A stretch of DNA of 64,000 nucleotides. It comes from a virus. The notes below the pieces were generated by a model. The model was not told the origin of the DNA, did no database searches, and saw nothing but the letters and a program-made list of their open reading frames with translations. The translations under genes and the position numbers were made by a program. The stretch is from IMG/VR virus record IMGVR_UViG_3300030329_003230, positions 23,401 to 87,400 of that record; one strand, written 5' to 3'. Positions 1-7,462 of the stretch are shown here, piece by piece. Within the stretch, counting starts at the first letter, position 1. Each line of letters begins with the position of its first letter.

Positions 1-1
1 C

Positions 2-370
2 AAGATTAATTGGGGAAGTCCTGACAAGTTACTAGATGTTTCAGAAAAGCCGACTATTATGTACATTAATGGTAAAGTTGCTGATTGGAAATTAACAGAC
101 CGAGGATTAAAATCCCAAGGACAACAAAATGTTTCAACATACGTTTGGGTGGAGAAAGAAGGGATAGAAAAGGGAACTTGGAGTGGTCCTATTTGTGTGG
201 ATAACCTCGATAATAAATCCCCAACAGGCGACCAGTTCGTAACAAGAGCGCTGGGATTACTGAATGATGACTTGTTAATTCAAAGAGTATCAACCATCAA
301 AGGAAGATTAAATAGCGGCCATAAAGTGGGACAAACTGACCAAAGAATTTCGCTGTTCCAAAAGGAATAG
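2..370 (+). CDS. Hypothetical protein, 5' end outside window
   Basis: The frame is open from base 2, upstream of the first ATG at 59, so this is probably the C-terminal part of a longer gene cut by the window edge. The visible part is about 122 residues, hydrophilic, with no transmembrane segment and no recognised domain. Features such as PTIMYINGKVADWKL and VWVEKEG look like a beta-rich fold. The gene ends 34 bases before TFB and is co-directional with it. The C-terminus (QRISLFQKE) faintly recalls a sliding-clamp motif, but the spacing does not fit a PIP box. Function unknown. Confidence 0.55.
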   Translation, partial: KINWGSPDKLLDVSEKPTIMYINGKVADWKLTDRGLKSQGQQNVSTYVWVEKEGIEKGTWSGPICVDNLDNKSPTGDQFVTRALGLLNDDLLIQRVSTIKGRLNSGHKVGQTDQRISLFQKE

Positions 371-404
371 AGAAAAGAAACGGTCATCCTTCGGGGTGGC
401 AAAA

Positions 405-1259
405 ATGAAATGCGACGAATGTAAAGGCGATATTGTAGAGATAAATGGAGAATGGTCTTGTAATATCTGTGGGTTAATCACAGGTAGTATAATGGATTCC
501 TCCCTTTTCAAAAACCAAGAATTAGTTAAACATCGAGATGGGAACTCTACTAGATTAGGGAGTCACATTGGTAAAGAAAAGATAAAGGGAGCAGCCAGAC
601 TCAGGAGATTGGCAGTTATGCATAGTTTATCTAAAGAGCAGAGATTAATGAAAAAAGCTGAGTTTTACATGAATATGGTTCTCAGTGAATTTCAATTGTC
701 AGATTGTGCTAAAAAGGACATAATGATTTATGATTCCACTTTAAGAAGAAAAGGTGTGTTTACTTCTAAAATGACATTAGAAGAAAGAGCAGGTGCTTTA
801 GGGTATATAATTTTGAAAGAATATGGAAGAGAATATACTCTACAAGAAGTATCTCAAATATTAGAACTATCACCTAAAAGGTTGAGTAAATTAGCTAAAT
901 TGTATGCAAGGCATTTGAATAAATCATACGTGTTTTCTAACATTAACGTGCCTTCATTGTTGGAGAAATTTTGTCTGAAATTAAATAAAGATAGAGCTTT
1001 CATTAATGATTGCGTAAGTCTGTATTATTACTTAGATAAGATAGAACCTAAACAGCCTAATTCAGCACATCTATCTGGCATTGTTTATTTTGTAGAGACA
1101 ACTAATACTAAACTAACTATGAGTCAGAGTGAAATAGCAAAGGAATTCAAAATTGGTTTGACTTCATTAAAAAATAATTACAAAAGAATATTGTCAATAT
1201 TGAAGATTGATAACGCATTTAATTTAACAGTGAGTGATATAATAGAGGGAATAAGATGA
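405..1259 (+). CDS. tfb: Transcription initiation factor TFB (TFIIB homolog)
   Basis: TFB bridges TBP-bound promoter DNA and archaeal RNA polymerase. The N-terminus is a zinc ribbon with Cys3, Cys6, Cys19 and Cys22. A B-finger/linker segment follows (HRDGNSTRLGSHIG), then a helical core of about 200 residues that fits two cyclin folds, ending in helix-turn-helix-like segments (SQSEIAKEFKIGLTSLKNNY). At 284 residues it is close to the usual ~300. I chose the ATG at 405 because GGGGTG lies six bases upstream; an in-frame GTG at 396 is an alternative. The next gene starts inside its stop codon (ATGA). A virus-encoded TFB could redirect host polymerase to viral promoters; that role is inference, the family call is firm. 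Confidence 0.88.
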   Translation: MKCDECKGDIVEINGEWSCNICGLITGSIMDSSLFKNQELVKHRDGNSTRLGSHIGKEKIKGAARLRRLAVMHSLSKEQRLMKKAEFYMNMVLSEFQLSDCAKKDIMIYDSTLRRKGVFTSKMTLEERAGALGYIILKEYGREYTLQEVSQILELSPKRLSKLAKLYARHLNKSYVFSNINVPSLLEKFCLKLNKDRAFINDCVSLYYYLDKIEPKQPNSAHLSGIVYFVETTNTKLTMSQSEIAKEFKIGLTSLKNNYKRILSILKIDNAFNLTVSDIIEGIR

Positions 1260-1504
1260 GAGCAAAAACAGTGATACATGTAGAATATGAGATATTAAAA
1301 AATATATTACAATCGAAAGAAATAGGAATGGTAATTGAAAGAGTGAAAGCCAATATGGTTCCTCCTAATGACCCAGCCGCTGAGAAAAGATTCAATGCAG
1401 GAGTGACTTCTTCAGCCCAATTGATTCGCAATATAGTAGATAGAAGAACACACAGAATTCCTCAAAACCATCCCGACTTTAAGGTGAAGTCTAATGATGA
1501 CTGA
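1256..1504 (+). CDS. Small hypothetical protein
   Basis: An 82-residue basic protein whose ATG overlaps the TFB stop codon (ATGA), so the two are probably translationally coupled. It begins with a beta-strand-like segment (KTVIHVEYEIL), has a helix, then a Pro/Asn-rich loop (MVPPNDPAAEKRF) and a second helix. It contains no cysteine and no transmembrane segment. I do not recognise the family. Position suggests a role with TFB or with the E1-like/JAB cluster that follows; this is context only. Confidence 0.6.
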   Translation: MRAKTVIHVEYEILKNILQSKEIGMVIERVKANMVPPNDPAAEKRFNAGVTSSAQLIRNIVDRRTHRIPQNHPDFKVKSNDD

Positions 1505-1850
1505 TGAATTGAAAGAAGAAATAAATTCCTTGATAGAACAATTAGATGAAGAGAAACCCCCTTCATCAATTAAAGAAGCAGATAAGGCGATTAAAACTAA
1601 TCTGCTTGTTTATCTAAGAGGATATGTTGCTGATGATTTTTGGTATAACGGCTGGAAAGATGGGCCTAAGAATAAATTTGATTCTGCAAGAGTAAAACTC
1701 ATGGAAAGATTAGTGAGTGAAATAAAAGAAACACCATTTATACCTTTAATGGTGGAAGAAAGTGAATCTAATTCTGCATTTGAATTTGATGTAAAGGAAA
1801 TAAGAGAAGACGTATTAACGTTACAAGATTATTTGGAGATGAATGAATGA
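1494..1850 (+). CDS. Hypothetical acidic helical protein
   Basis: A 118-residue, acidic, mostly helical protein with no cysteine. AAGGTGA lies six bases before the ATG at 1494 (a second ATG is at 1497). It overlaps the previous gene by 11 bases and its stop overlaps the start of the E1-like gene (ATGA). The absence of cysteine argues against it being an E2-type carrier for the adjacent E1-like protein. Family not recognised. Confidence 0.6.
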   Translation: MMTDELKEEINSLIEQLDEEKPPSSIKEADKAIKTNLLVYLRGYVADDFWYNGWKDGPKNKFDSARVKLMERLVSEIKETPFIPLMVEESESNSAFEFDVKEIREDVLTLQDYLEMNE

Positions 1851-2410
1851 AAAGAAAGATATTGATTATAGGAACTGGAGGTATAGGAAGTTTTCTTATT
1901 CCTCTTTTAGATAAGACTGAGTTATACAATATTACAGCCCATGACCCTGATATTATAGAAAAGAAGAATATCTCTTATCAGAATTTTAATACTGGTGAAA
2001 TAGATAAGAAGAAAGTCATGGTTATGAAAAACAGATATAGTTCAATAAAGAAGGCAGAACCATTTCTTGTTCTTACAGAAAAACAGATTCAGGGATATGA
2101 TTTAGTCGTTTGTTGTGCAGATAATCTTGATGTTCGTAGACTCCTTTATAGGTCATCAACTCGATGGCTGGATTTGAGAGCACAAGGAAGGAATGGGGCA
2201 TTGATTAGTTATAAGACCCCTAAAGATATGTTTGATGTTGTCCTTGCAGGACCAGATGGTAGTTTCTCTTGTCAAGGAACAGATTGGGCGGGAGATAATT
2301 CTGGATTACATTTTACTCATGTAGCAATTGCAGGTATGGCAGCGGAATGGATTCAAAGGTGGTTTATCAGCGATAGTGATGTTTGTGATTATAAGGTTGT
2401 GAATATTTGA
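1847..2410 (+). CDS. ThiF/E1-like adenylating enzyme
   Basis: E1/ThiF/MoeB proteins adenylate the C-terminal glycine of a ubiquitin-like or sulfur-carrier partner. The Rossmann nucleotide-binding motif is at the N-terminus (IIGTGGIGS, residues 7-15), followed by the acidic strand end (HDPDIIEKKNISYQNF), which aligns with the family's D-x-D...N-x-x-x-Q region. The usual Arg of N-x-x-R-Q is Tyr here. CCADNLDVRRLLY matches the conserved D-N-x-x-x-R segment. A candidate catalytic Cys sits in SFSCQGTDW. At 187 residues it is short; typical members are 240 or more. It is followed by a protein ending in Gly-Gly-Ala and by a JAB protease. The fold call is solid; the substrate is unknown. Confidence 0.8.
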   Translation: MKRKILIIGTGGIGSFLIPLLDKTELYNITAHDPDIIEKKNISYQNFNTGEIDKKKVMVMKNRYSSIKKAEPFLVLTEKQIQGYDLVVCCADNLDVRRLLYRSSTRWLDLRAQGRNGALISYKTPKDMFDVVLAGPDGSFSCQGTDWAGDNSGLHFTHVAIAGMAAEWIQRWFISDSDVCDYKVVNI

Positions 2411-2637
2411 AAGAGAAAAAGGAATTTCGACGAGAAGTTGGCGACGTTGTAGATGTCTTAGAAACAGATAATGGAACGTATTTTGATTGTGAAATAGTAT
2501 CTGTTACTTGCCCTGCCTGTGGAGAATCCTTTACTGGAATTATTAGAGAAGCAGGTGGTTTTATTGCTGGGCATCAAACATATCACGAATTCACAAATGC
2601 TCAAGACGTTATGATAAATGCTATGGGTGGTGCTTGA
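2407..2637 (+). CDS. Zinc-finger protein ending in Gly-Gly-Ala
   Basis: A 76-residue protein starting at a TTG that overlaps the E1-like stop (TTGA). It has a zinc-finger pattern, Cys-Pro-Ala-Cys-Gly, followed by Gly-His-x3-His (AGHQTYHEF). The last residues are NAMGGA, so removal of one Ala would leave a C-terminal Gly-Gly. It lies between an E1-like enzyme and a JAMM protease with no intergenic space. It may be a substrate or carrier for that pair, but it does not show a clear beta-grasp pattern and could be an unrelated small zinc protein. Real gene likely; function open. Confidence 0.6.
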   Translation: MKEKKEFRREVGDVVDVLETDNGTYFDCEIVSVTCPACGESFTGIIREAGGFIAGHQTYHEFTNAQDVMINAMGGA

Positions 2638-3141
2638 ATGGAAGCTTGGATGAAAGATATACAGTCTAGTTTTAACGATGGAAATGGACTTAAGAGTATA
2701 TTCCATAATGAAAGAAATACATTTCTCCATGAAATCTGGAATCAAAGTATGAATGGATTTGATATCCCAAGGGAAATCCAAGTAGTTATAGATTCTAATA
2801 ATGAATTATTTATGAGTGTAGGAAGTCCTTCTTTTGTATCATTTAATGGACAAGATGAATCCCTTTATGGTAAGAATAATGAAAAGAAGATGAAACTACC
2901 AATCAAGTGTTGGATACATACTCACCCTTTTGGTAAAGCATATTTCAGCGGTACGGACATTTCAACAATCAATACTTGGAAACCACATATGATGTCAGCC
3001 ATAGTTTTAGGGGATAATGAACACCAAGTTTGGCAGAAGGTGAAACCGGATATTGCAAAACATGTTAGATATATTACTGAGACGATTATAGAATTAGGAA
3101 CTAAAAATAAGATAGATAAAATGGTAGAGGAATTGATATGA
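2638..3141 (+). CDS. JAB/JAMM metalloprotease
   Basis: JAMM proteins are zinc isopeptidases or peptidases that cleave after a ubiquitin-like Gly-Gly or process such precursors. The diagnostic motif His-x-His-x7-Ser-x2-Asp is complete in HTHPFGKAYFSGTD, around residues 94-107. A candidate catalytic Glu is Glu46 (PREIQVVID). At 167 residues the length fits a single JAB domain plus a helical tail. It starts directly after the stop of the preceding Gly-Gly-Ala protein and overlaps the GroES-like gene (ATGA). Together with the E1-like gene it suggests a peptide-conjugation or peptide-processing cassette. Phage JAB proteins also act in tail assembly, but this one sits in the early module. Confidence 0.85.
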   Translation: MEAWMKDIQSSFNDGNGLKSIFHNERNTFLHEIWNQSMNGFDIPREIQVVIDSNNELFMSVGSPSFVSFNGQDESLYGKNNEKKMKLPIKCWIHTHPFGKAYFSGTDISTINTWKPHMMSAIVLGDNEHQVWQKVKPDIAKHVRYITETIIELGTKNKIDKMVEELI

Positions 3142-3365
3142 AATTAGAAGCATATGGTGAAACGATAGTTTGTAGAGAAGCAAAGACGAAAACAGGTCAT
3201 TTCGTAATGACTGAGAATAATAAAGCAGAAGTCATTTCAGTTGGTGATAAAGTTGAGAATTTGAATGTAGGAGAATTCATCTTCTATGAACCAAATAAGA
3301 AAGAAATTATTGGTGAATTTTTTGTTATTCATTTTCAAAGTGTGTTATGTAAGGTGATGGAATGA
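3138..3365 (+). CDS. groES: GroES-like co-chaperonin
   Basis: Co-chaperonins cap the group I chaperonin chamber. The protein has 75 residues (GroES is usually ~95) and keeps the family's ends: an N-terminal strand ending in VCREAKTKTG, then GDKVENLNVGEFIFYEP and a C-terminal VIHFQSVLCKVME, which aligns with the GroES ending (xxExDILAxxE). The mobile-loop region is short. Identification rests on this pattern and on the GroEL-like gene 73 bases downstream. It overlaps the JAB gene and the next mini-gene. Confidence 0.7.
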   Translation: MKLEAYGETIVCREAKTKTGHFVMTENNKAEVISVGDKVENLNVGEFIFYEPNKKEIIGEFFVIHFQSVLCKVME

Positions 3366-3436
3366 GTGAAGAAGATTATGAAGTTAGTAAACAAAGACAA
3401 GAAGACAAAGCAGCGAGTTATAATAAGGGGGAATAA
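3362..3436 (+). CDS. Mini-ORF between groES-like and groEL-like
   Basis: A 24-residue, highly charged reading frame (start MSEEDYEV, end SYNKGE) whose ATG overlaps the GroES-like stop (ATGA). It fills the gap before the GroEL-like GTG, and the AAGGGGG near its 3' end serves as ribosome binding site for that gene. It may only couple translation between the two chaperonin genes. Confidence 0.35.
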   Translation: MSEEDYEVSKQRQEDKAASYNKGE

Positions 3437-3438
3437 GA

Positions 3439-5013
3439 GTGATAATAATAGGAAATGAAGCAAGAGAAAAAATGTTACAAGGAATAAATCTTACCGCCAA
3501 TGCGGTTAAGCCTACCCTTGGGCCTATGGCAAGAACAGTTGTTTTGAAAGAACGCTCTAAACCAATTATTGTTAATGATGGAGTAACTGTAGCAAAGGCA
3601 ATTCATCATGAAGATGAATTCGTAGATATGGGAGCTAAATTATTGATTGAAGTTGCAACTCAAGCCCAAAACTTAGCGGGTGATGGTACAACTACAGCCT
3701 GTGTTCTTGCCCAAGCCTTCTGTCAAGAAGGAATGAAATTAATAGAAGAAGGTAGTAATCCTGTAAAGATTGCAGAATCTTTGAAGGAAATAGTACATGA
3801 AATATCTGATTCTCTTTTAACGAAATCTCATCTTATTGAGAACTCTGATGAAATAAAACACGTAGCAACAATTGCTGCTAATAATGATAATTATATCGGA
3901 GGACTTATCGCTGAAGCAATAGAAACAGTTGGTAAAGATGGAGTAATTACTGTTAATGAATCTAAAGATATGAACACTACAATTGAGGTAGTTCAAGGAT
4001 TAGAAATAGATAGAGGTTATAGAACCCATCACTTAGCAACAGATAAAGAAAAGAATCAAACTGTTATGGAGAACCCTTTAATTCTGGTATCTAATTTTAA
4101 CATTATACGATTTCAAGAGATAATTCCAATCCTTGAGAAAGTTTCTGCAACTAAGCGCCCACTGTTACTTATTTCAAGAGGACTTGAGCAACACGCTATC
4201 AGTAATTTGATTGTCAACGTTATGGGTGGAGTAGTACAATGCTGTGCAATTGAATCGCCAGATTATGGTTTTGTATCTGATACACTTCTAGAGGATATCT
4301 CTATTGTTGTTGGGGCTAAATTCCTTGATTATCAGACCAATATCAAAATGGAAGAAGTACAAATCGAAGACTTAGGGGAAGCAGAAAAAGTGGTAGTAGG
4401 TGAACTAAGAACTACTATCATTAATGGTTCTGGAGATGAAGAGAAAGTAACAGAAAGAGCAACTATGATTACTAATCACATCAAAGACGCTGATAATGAA
4501 TTTATGGCTGATAAAATGAGAACAAGGGTAGCTAAACTGTTAGGCGGAGTAGCAGTCCTAAATGTAGGTGCAGCCTCTGAAGTAGAGATGAGGGATAAGA
4601 TGGAAAGAATAGATGATGCCCTTAATGCTACTAGAGCAGCAATAGAAATGGGAGTTATTTCTGGAGGAGGAACAGCTCTTGCGGAACTTTCTATGGCAAT
4701 GTCAGATAAGACTGAAGAAGTAGAAAAGGCAGTATTACTGGAGTGTCTATTAACTCCCTACGAACAAATATTGACTAATGCTGGTATTGATTACACTGAA
4801 AAGAAATATCAGAAAAAGAAAGTAAAATTACCACACATTAATGCTAAAAATGGAGAACTTGGAGATATGTATTCACTGGGAATTATAGACCCAGTTAAGG
4901 TTACTATTTCTTCTCTTAATAGTGCTGCTTCAGTAGCGGCTCTAGTATTAACATCAGAAGTATTAGTTGGAGAGGAAGAAAATGAGACTATGCAATCACA
5001 GGGCATGTTTTAA
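3439..5013 (+). CDS. groEL: Group I chaperonin, GroEL-like
   Basis: An ATP-driven folding chamber subunit. Clear family motifs: NAVKPTLGPMARTVVL near the N-terminus, NDGVTVAK at 46-53, the nucleotide-binding GDGTTTA at 81-87, and the C-terminal block VEMRDKMERIDDALNATRAA followed by SGGGTAL. These are group I (bacterial/organellar) signatures, not thermosome ones. The length is 524 residues against ~545. The Gly-Gly-Met tail is absent and it ends QSQGMF. The start is GTG, preceded by AAGGGGG. A group I chaperonin in a virus with archaeal replication proteins is notable; it implies acquisition from a bacterium or from a host that has group I chaperonins. Clients are unknown; capsid protein folding is the usual phage precedent. 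Confidence 0.92.
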   Translation: MIIIGNEAREKMLQGINLTANAVKPTLGPMARTVVLKERSKPIIVNDGVTVAKAIHHEDEFVDMGAKLLIEVATQAQNLAGDGTTTACVLAQAFCQEGMKLIEEGSNPVKIAESLKEIVHEISDSLLTKSHLIENSDEIKHVATIAANNDNYIGGLIAEAIETVGKDGVITVNESKDMNTTIEVVQGLEIDRGYRTHHLATDKEKNQTVMENPLILVSNFNIIRFQEIIPILEKVSATKRPLLLISRGLEQHAISNLIVNVMGGVVQCCAIESPDYGFVSDTLLEDISIVVGAKFLDYQTNIKMEEVQIEDLGEAEKVVVGELRTTIINGSGDEEKVTERATMITNHIKDADNEFMADKMRTRVAKLLGGVAVLNVGAASEVEMRDKMERIDDALNATRAAIEMGVISGGGTALAELSMAMSDKTEEVEKAVLLECLLTPYEQILTNAGIDYTEKKYQKKKVKLPHINAKNGELGDMYSLGIIDPVKVTISSLNSAASVAALVLTSEVLVGEEENETMQSQGMF

Positions 5014-5110
5014 TCTCGCTCACAGGGGGTTTAGAAAATGCTTATCCTGTTTGAAAGGAAACACACCAGAACAAAAAGAAAAGGATAGAAAAAGGTTGGA
5101 AGAAGAATGA
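4982..5110 (+). CDS. Mini zinc-finger protein
   Basis: A 42-residue frame starting inside the 3' end of the GroEL-like gene and ending at an ATGA overlap with the next gene. It has two cysteine pairs or knuckles (CNHRAC and CLSC, spaced by HRGFRK) and a charged helical tail (KEKDRKRLEEE). Its continuous coupling with both neighbours and the metal-binding pattern support a real gene. It is one of about ten such mini zinc proteins in this module. Function unknown. Confidence 0.5.
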   Translation: MRLCNHRACFNLAHRGFRKCLSCLKGNTPEQKEKDRKRLEEE

Positions 5111-5370
5111 GGAATGAATTAATAACAAGAGAAGATGGGCTATACATTAACGAAAAGAAAGTAATCAAAGGTTGGGAATCAATGTCGGGTTGGTATTGGT
5201 TTGCCACAGAAATAGAAATGGAAGACTATCATGGATACCCCATATGGTTTGGTTTAGTTCAAGGTATTGAAGAAGAATGGGGAAGTTTTACTCAAATAGA
5301 ATTAGAGAATCAATCTTCTATTTGGGAAATAAAAGAAGGCGATTTACCTCATGCTGGGAGGAGAAGATAA
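5107..5370 (+). CDS. Hypothetical protein, DUF2958-like pattern
   Basis: An 87-residue protein starting in an ATGA overlap. The segment WYWFATEIEMEDY...IWFGLVQGIEEEWGSFTQIEL resembles the pattern of DUF2958 (a Trp-x-x-Thr-Glu strand, a Phe-Gly strand, then Glu-x-Gly-x-Phe-x-x-x-Glu-Leu). This is by eye and tentative. No signal peptide or membrane segment. Its stop overlaps the next start (TAATG). Confidence 0.6.
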   Translation: MRNELITREDGLYINEKKVIKGWESMSGWYWFATEIEMEDYHGYPIWFGLVQGIEEEWGSFTQIELENQSSIWEIKEGDLPHAGRRR

Positions 5371-5516
5371 TGGATAGATGGGAAAGGTCAGCCAAGAAAA
5401 ATAGAAGAAAATTCTTGAGATTATGTTGTCATGGAAATTATAGTACATGTGAAAATTGCCCAACCGCTGCAAAGAGCGAACATTGGGTAGACTTACCGGA
5501 AGGTGGGACTAAATGA
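5370..5516 (+). CDS. Mini zinc-binding protein
   Basis: A 48-residue basic protein. The ATG at 5370 overlaps the previous stop (TAATG), which is a better start than the upstream in-frame ATG at 5277 inside the preceding gene. It has an Arg/Lys-rich N-terminus, then a metal-binding pattern LCCHGNYSTCENC. The end overlaps the next gene (ATGA). Function unknown. Confidence 0.55.
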   Translation: MDRWERSAKKNRRKFLRLCCHGNYSTCENCPTAAKSEHWVDLPEGGTK

Positions 5517-5731
5517 CTGAAGAATTGAAGTTCCCTACAGTAGCAATACAGCTAACTACAGATGCTGGGATTCCTATAGATATGCCAGATGATTGGTTAG
5601 ATGCTGTCATATATATTGCAAGTATGATTAACAAAAAATATTCATGCGGTGTAGATATAGTGTATGGTTTAGCAAGTAAAAAGGGATTTAATATTTTAGA
5701 TAAAGAAGTAAGGAGGAATGAATATGAGTAA
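5513..5731 (+). CDS. Small hypothetical protein
   Basis: A 72-residue acidic protein with an amphipathic helix (DDWLDAVIYIASMINKK) and no recognised motif. It overlaps its upstream neighbour by four bases. The AGGAGG that serves the next gene lies within its 3' end. Confidence 0.55.
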   Translation: MTEELKFPTVAIQLTTDAGIPIDMPDDWLDAVIYIASMINKKYSCGVDIVYGLASKKGFNILDKEVRRNEYE

Positions 5732-6230
5732 AGAAGAAAAAATAGGTGTTATTTTGAAGAAAGGAGAAGAGGATATGAGTAAGATGGAACAATGCGTTTC
5801 ATTTATTCTTTCAATGCGGGGTCAACTAATTATTGGACAAGCCCTTGCTAATTCAATTAAAGCAATGGAAAATAGATTGCCTGAAATGTGGAGAGAACCA
5901 AGTAATATTAAAGATATGAAATATATCTTGAAAAACTTCGGTATAGCAAAAGCAGTAACTGACTCTAAAAATAAAGACACAAGATATTTCGTCAAGAAGA
6001 ATGGAGAAATTATTGCAACTTATGATGATGCTGTTTACAATGGTGTTTTGGCTGTAGAAGTAGCAAAGAATATGCATTCTGTTGATACGTCCAATTATTA
6101 TGCAGCAAGTGTTGAGGTAACATTCAGTCCTGTGTTGATTGATGGTGGAGATAAAGAACCCACCGAGATTGCTATCTGGAGTTCTGATTCAGTAGCAACA
6201 GACGATGAGTTCGATTTTGATGGGGCCTGA
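5724..6230 (+). CDS. Hypothetical protein with acidic tail
   Basis: A 168-residue protein. The ATG at 5724 lies seven bases after AGGAGG (5711-5716), so it is preferred over the in-frame ATG at 5718. The N-terminal half is helical, the middle has a beta hairpin (RYFVKKNGEIIATYDDA), and the end is acidic (DDEFDFDGA). No catalytic motif seen. An acidic C-terminus is common in ssDNA-binding or partner-binding phage proteins, but nothing more specific is visible. Confidence 0.6.
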   Translation: MSKEEKIGVILKKGEEDMSKMEQCVSFILSMRGQLIIGQALANSIKAMENRLPEMWREPSNIKDMKYILKNFGIAKAVTDSKNKDTRYFVKKNGEIIATYDDAVYNGVLAVEVAKNMHSVDTSNYYAASVEVTFSPVLIDGGDKEPTEIAIWSSDSVATDDEFDFDGA

Positions 6231-6232
6231 AG

Positions 6233-6451
6233 ATGAATGATGATGATGAATTATTAGGTCGTATTCCTAGAGACGCAAAGAAAGAATGGAAAGTAGTTAG
6301 AGGTAAATATTGGAATACTGAATACGTTGATATTCGTCTTTATGAAAATAATAAACCTACTAAGAAAGGAGCAAGATTGAATTTAGAAGAGATAGTATAT
6401 CTTAAACAAATACTAACTAAAATAAATATATTTAACGAGGAGGAAGAATAA
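6233..6451 (+). CDS. PC4-like ssDNA-binding/transcription coactivator
   Basis: A 72-residue protein matching the PC4/p15 coactivator core: a beta strand with basic residues (EWKVVRGKYWNTEYVDIRLY), then NKPTKKGARLNLEEI, which aligns with the family's x-Pro-x-Lys-Lys-Gly-Ile-x-Leu turn, and a C-terminal helix (YLKQILTKI). PC4 proteins bind ssDNA or melted promoters as dimers. In archaea and phages (T5 and relatives) small PC4-like proteins act in transcription or replication. With TFB in the same module, a transcription role is plausible. Confidence 0.7.
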   Translation: MNDDDELLGRIPRDAKKEWKVVRGKYWNTEYVDIRLYENNKPTKKGARLNLEEIVYLKQILTKINIFNEEEE

Positions 6452-6844
6452 ATGGAAACTGGATTATTTTGGAAATATAGTGATGATGCTTATAATGACT
6501 GGGTAGAAGAACACATGAATTGGATGGCGAATAATGTTCCTTCCCAAGTATGTGAGGCCTTTGAAAATGAAATAGAATCTCTAATTAATGATACAGATAG
6601 ACACGCCTTTATGTTGTATCATCTTTTACACATGTCAACTCTAGAAAATGATGATATGTACAAATTTAAAGAAGATGCTTCTGACATATGGAATTTAACA
6701 ATACCACTAATGCAGGCCTTTAACACCCTAATGTTAGGATTAGCAGCATCTGCTGGTGATGAAGATACAGTAAATGCTATTGGTTTATCTAACGCATTAA
6801 TGTTGAGAATGTTCGTCCCTAAAATCGGTGATAATGATGAGTAA
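6452..6844 (+). CDS. Hypothetical acidic helical protein
   Basis: A 130-residue acidic protein, almost all helical, with a moderately hydrophobic stretch (LTIPLMQAFNTLMLGLAASAG) that is probably a buried helix rather than a membrane anchor. It begins directly after the PC4-like stop, with GAGGAGGAAG upstream as ribosome binding site. Family not recognised. Confidence 0.6.
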   Translation: METGLFWKYSDDAYNDWVEEHMNWMANNVPSQVCEAFENEIESLINDTDRHAFMLYHLLHMSTLENDDMYKFKEDASDIWNLTIPLMQAFNTLMLGLAASAGDEDTVNAIGLSNALMLRMFVPKIGDNDE

Positions 6845-7049
6845 TTTTAGTTACAATAGAGACTGGGAAGAGATAGAAATCATGCTAGATTTTGCAGAAA
6901 GAAAACAAAATAAACATTATTCTGAAATGCAAAATTGTAACAAAGGAGAACGAATGTACCATATGAGAAATTACAAAGCATTAGAAGGAGTAATTAAATC
7001 TCTTAGGTGGGTTTTAGGGGATAAAAATATAGAACACCCTTTAGAATAG
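6837..7049 (+). CDS. Small hypothetical basic protein
   Basis: A 70-residue basic, helical protein (MSNFSYNRDW...) overlapping the previous gene by eight bases; ATGs at 6834 and 6837 are both possible. No recognised domain. Confidence 0.5.
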   Translation: MSNFSYNRDWEEIEIMLDFAERKQNKHYSEMQNCNKGERMYHMRNYKALEGVIKSLRWVLGDKNIEHPLE

Positions 7050-7057
7050 GTGAATAG

Positions 7058-7165
7058 ATGAAAAGGTGTGCTCATAAATATAAGTGCCACTTGAGGGGGA
7101 TGTCTTGGTGTACCGTCTGTGGATTAACTTTGTTAGAGAGTGAAAAAGATGAAAAAAAAATATGA
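7058..7165 (+). CDS. Mini zinc-ribbon protein
   Basis: A 35-residue frame with a zinc pattern CAHKYKCHLRGMSWCTVCGL (four Cys plus His) and a charged tail. It lies in the gap after 7049 and overlaps the next gene's start. The pattern Cys-x-x-Cys-Gly after a Trp is typical of small zinc ribbons. Function unknown. Confidence 0.5.
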   Translation: MKRCAHKYKCHLRGMSWCTVCGLTLLESEKDEKKI

Positions 7166-7379
7166 AACTATACTAAATAGAGTCAAAGAATATATTTCTG
7201 AATATGGCCCAGTTACTTCTGCTCAAATTAGTGATTGGTATGCGGAAAAGTTCGGGGTAAAACAAGCACCTGCTCCCGGACTTATTTCTTCTATACTTAG
7301 AATATATGGGGAAACAATAGACATAATGGGTTTTAAGAAAAACGTTTCTGGAGTCTATTTATGGAGGGATAAATTATGA
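7149..7379 (+). CDS. Winged-helix-like small protein
   Basis: A 76-residue protein with the look of a winged helix: helix 1 (ILNRVKEYISEYG), then PVTSAQISDWYAEKFG as helix-turn-helix, PAPGLISSILR as recognition helix, and a C-terminal beta wing (FKKNVSGVYLWRDK). It is probably a DNA-binding regulator, by fold only. ATG 7149 is used; an in-frame GTG at 7140 is possible. Confidence 0.6.
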   Translation: MKKKYETILNRVKEYISEYGPVTSAQISDWYAEKFGVKQAPAPGLISSILRIYGETIDIMGFKKNVSGVYLWRDKL

Positions 7380-7462
7380 GTTGGTTAATTATGATAATTA
7401 TAATTTTAACTTACGGAACAACTTTAGCATGGTCTTTGATAAAACACAGGAGTTTTGATTAA
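7376..7462 (+). CDS. Single-pass membrane micropeptide
   Basis: A 28-residue peptide (MSWLIMIIIILTYGTTLAWS...) that is essentially one transmembrane helix with a short basic C-terminus. It starts in an ATGA overlap with the previous gene and ends one base before the next ATG, so it fills the gap exactly. Confidence 0.5.
   Translation: MSWLIMIIIILTYGTTLAWSLIKHRSFD

Noticed and set aside
340-370. QRISLF near the end of the first protein as bacterial clamp-binding motif
   Set aside because: The virus encodes PCNA, not a beta clamp, and the spacing does not fit a PIP box.
1494-1850. E2-like protein for the E1/JAB cluster
   Set aside because: No cysteine in the whole protein.
5277-5369. ATG 5277 as start of the 48-residue zinc protein
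   Set aside because: It would overlap the previous gene by 94 bases; the TAATG junction at 5370 matches the local style.
7140-7148. GTG at 7140 as start of the winged-helix-like gene
   Set aside because: ATG 7149 gives a cleaner N-terminus and better spacing to the GAGAG site.
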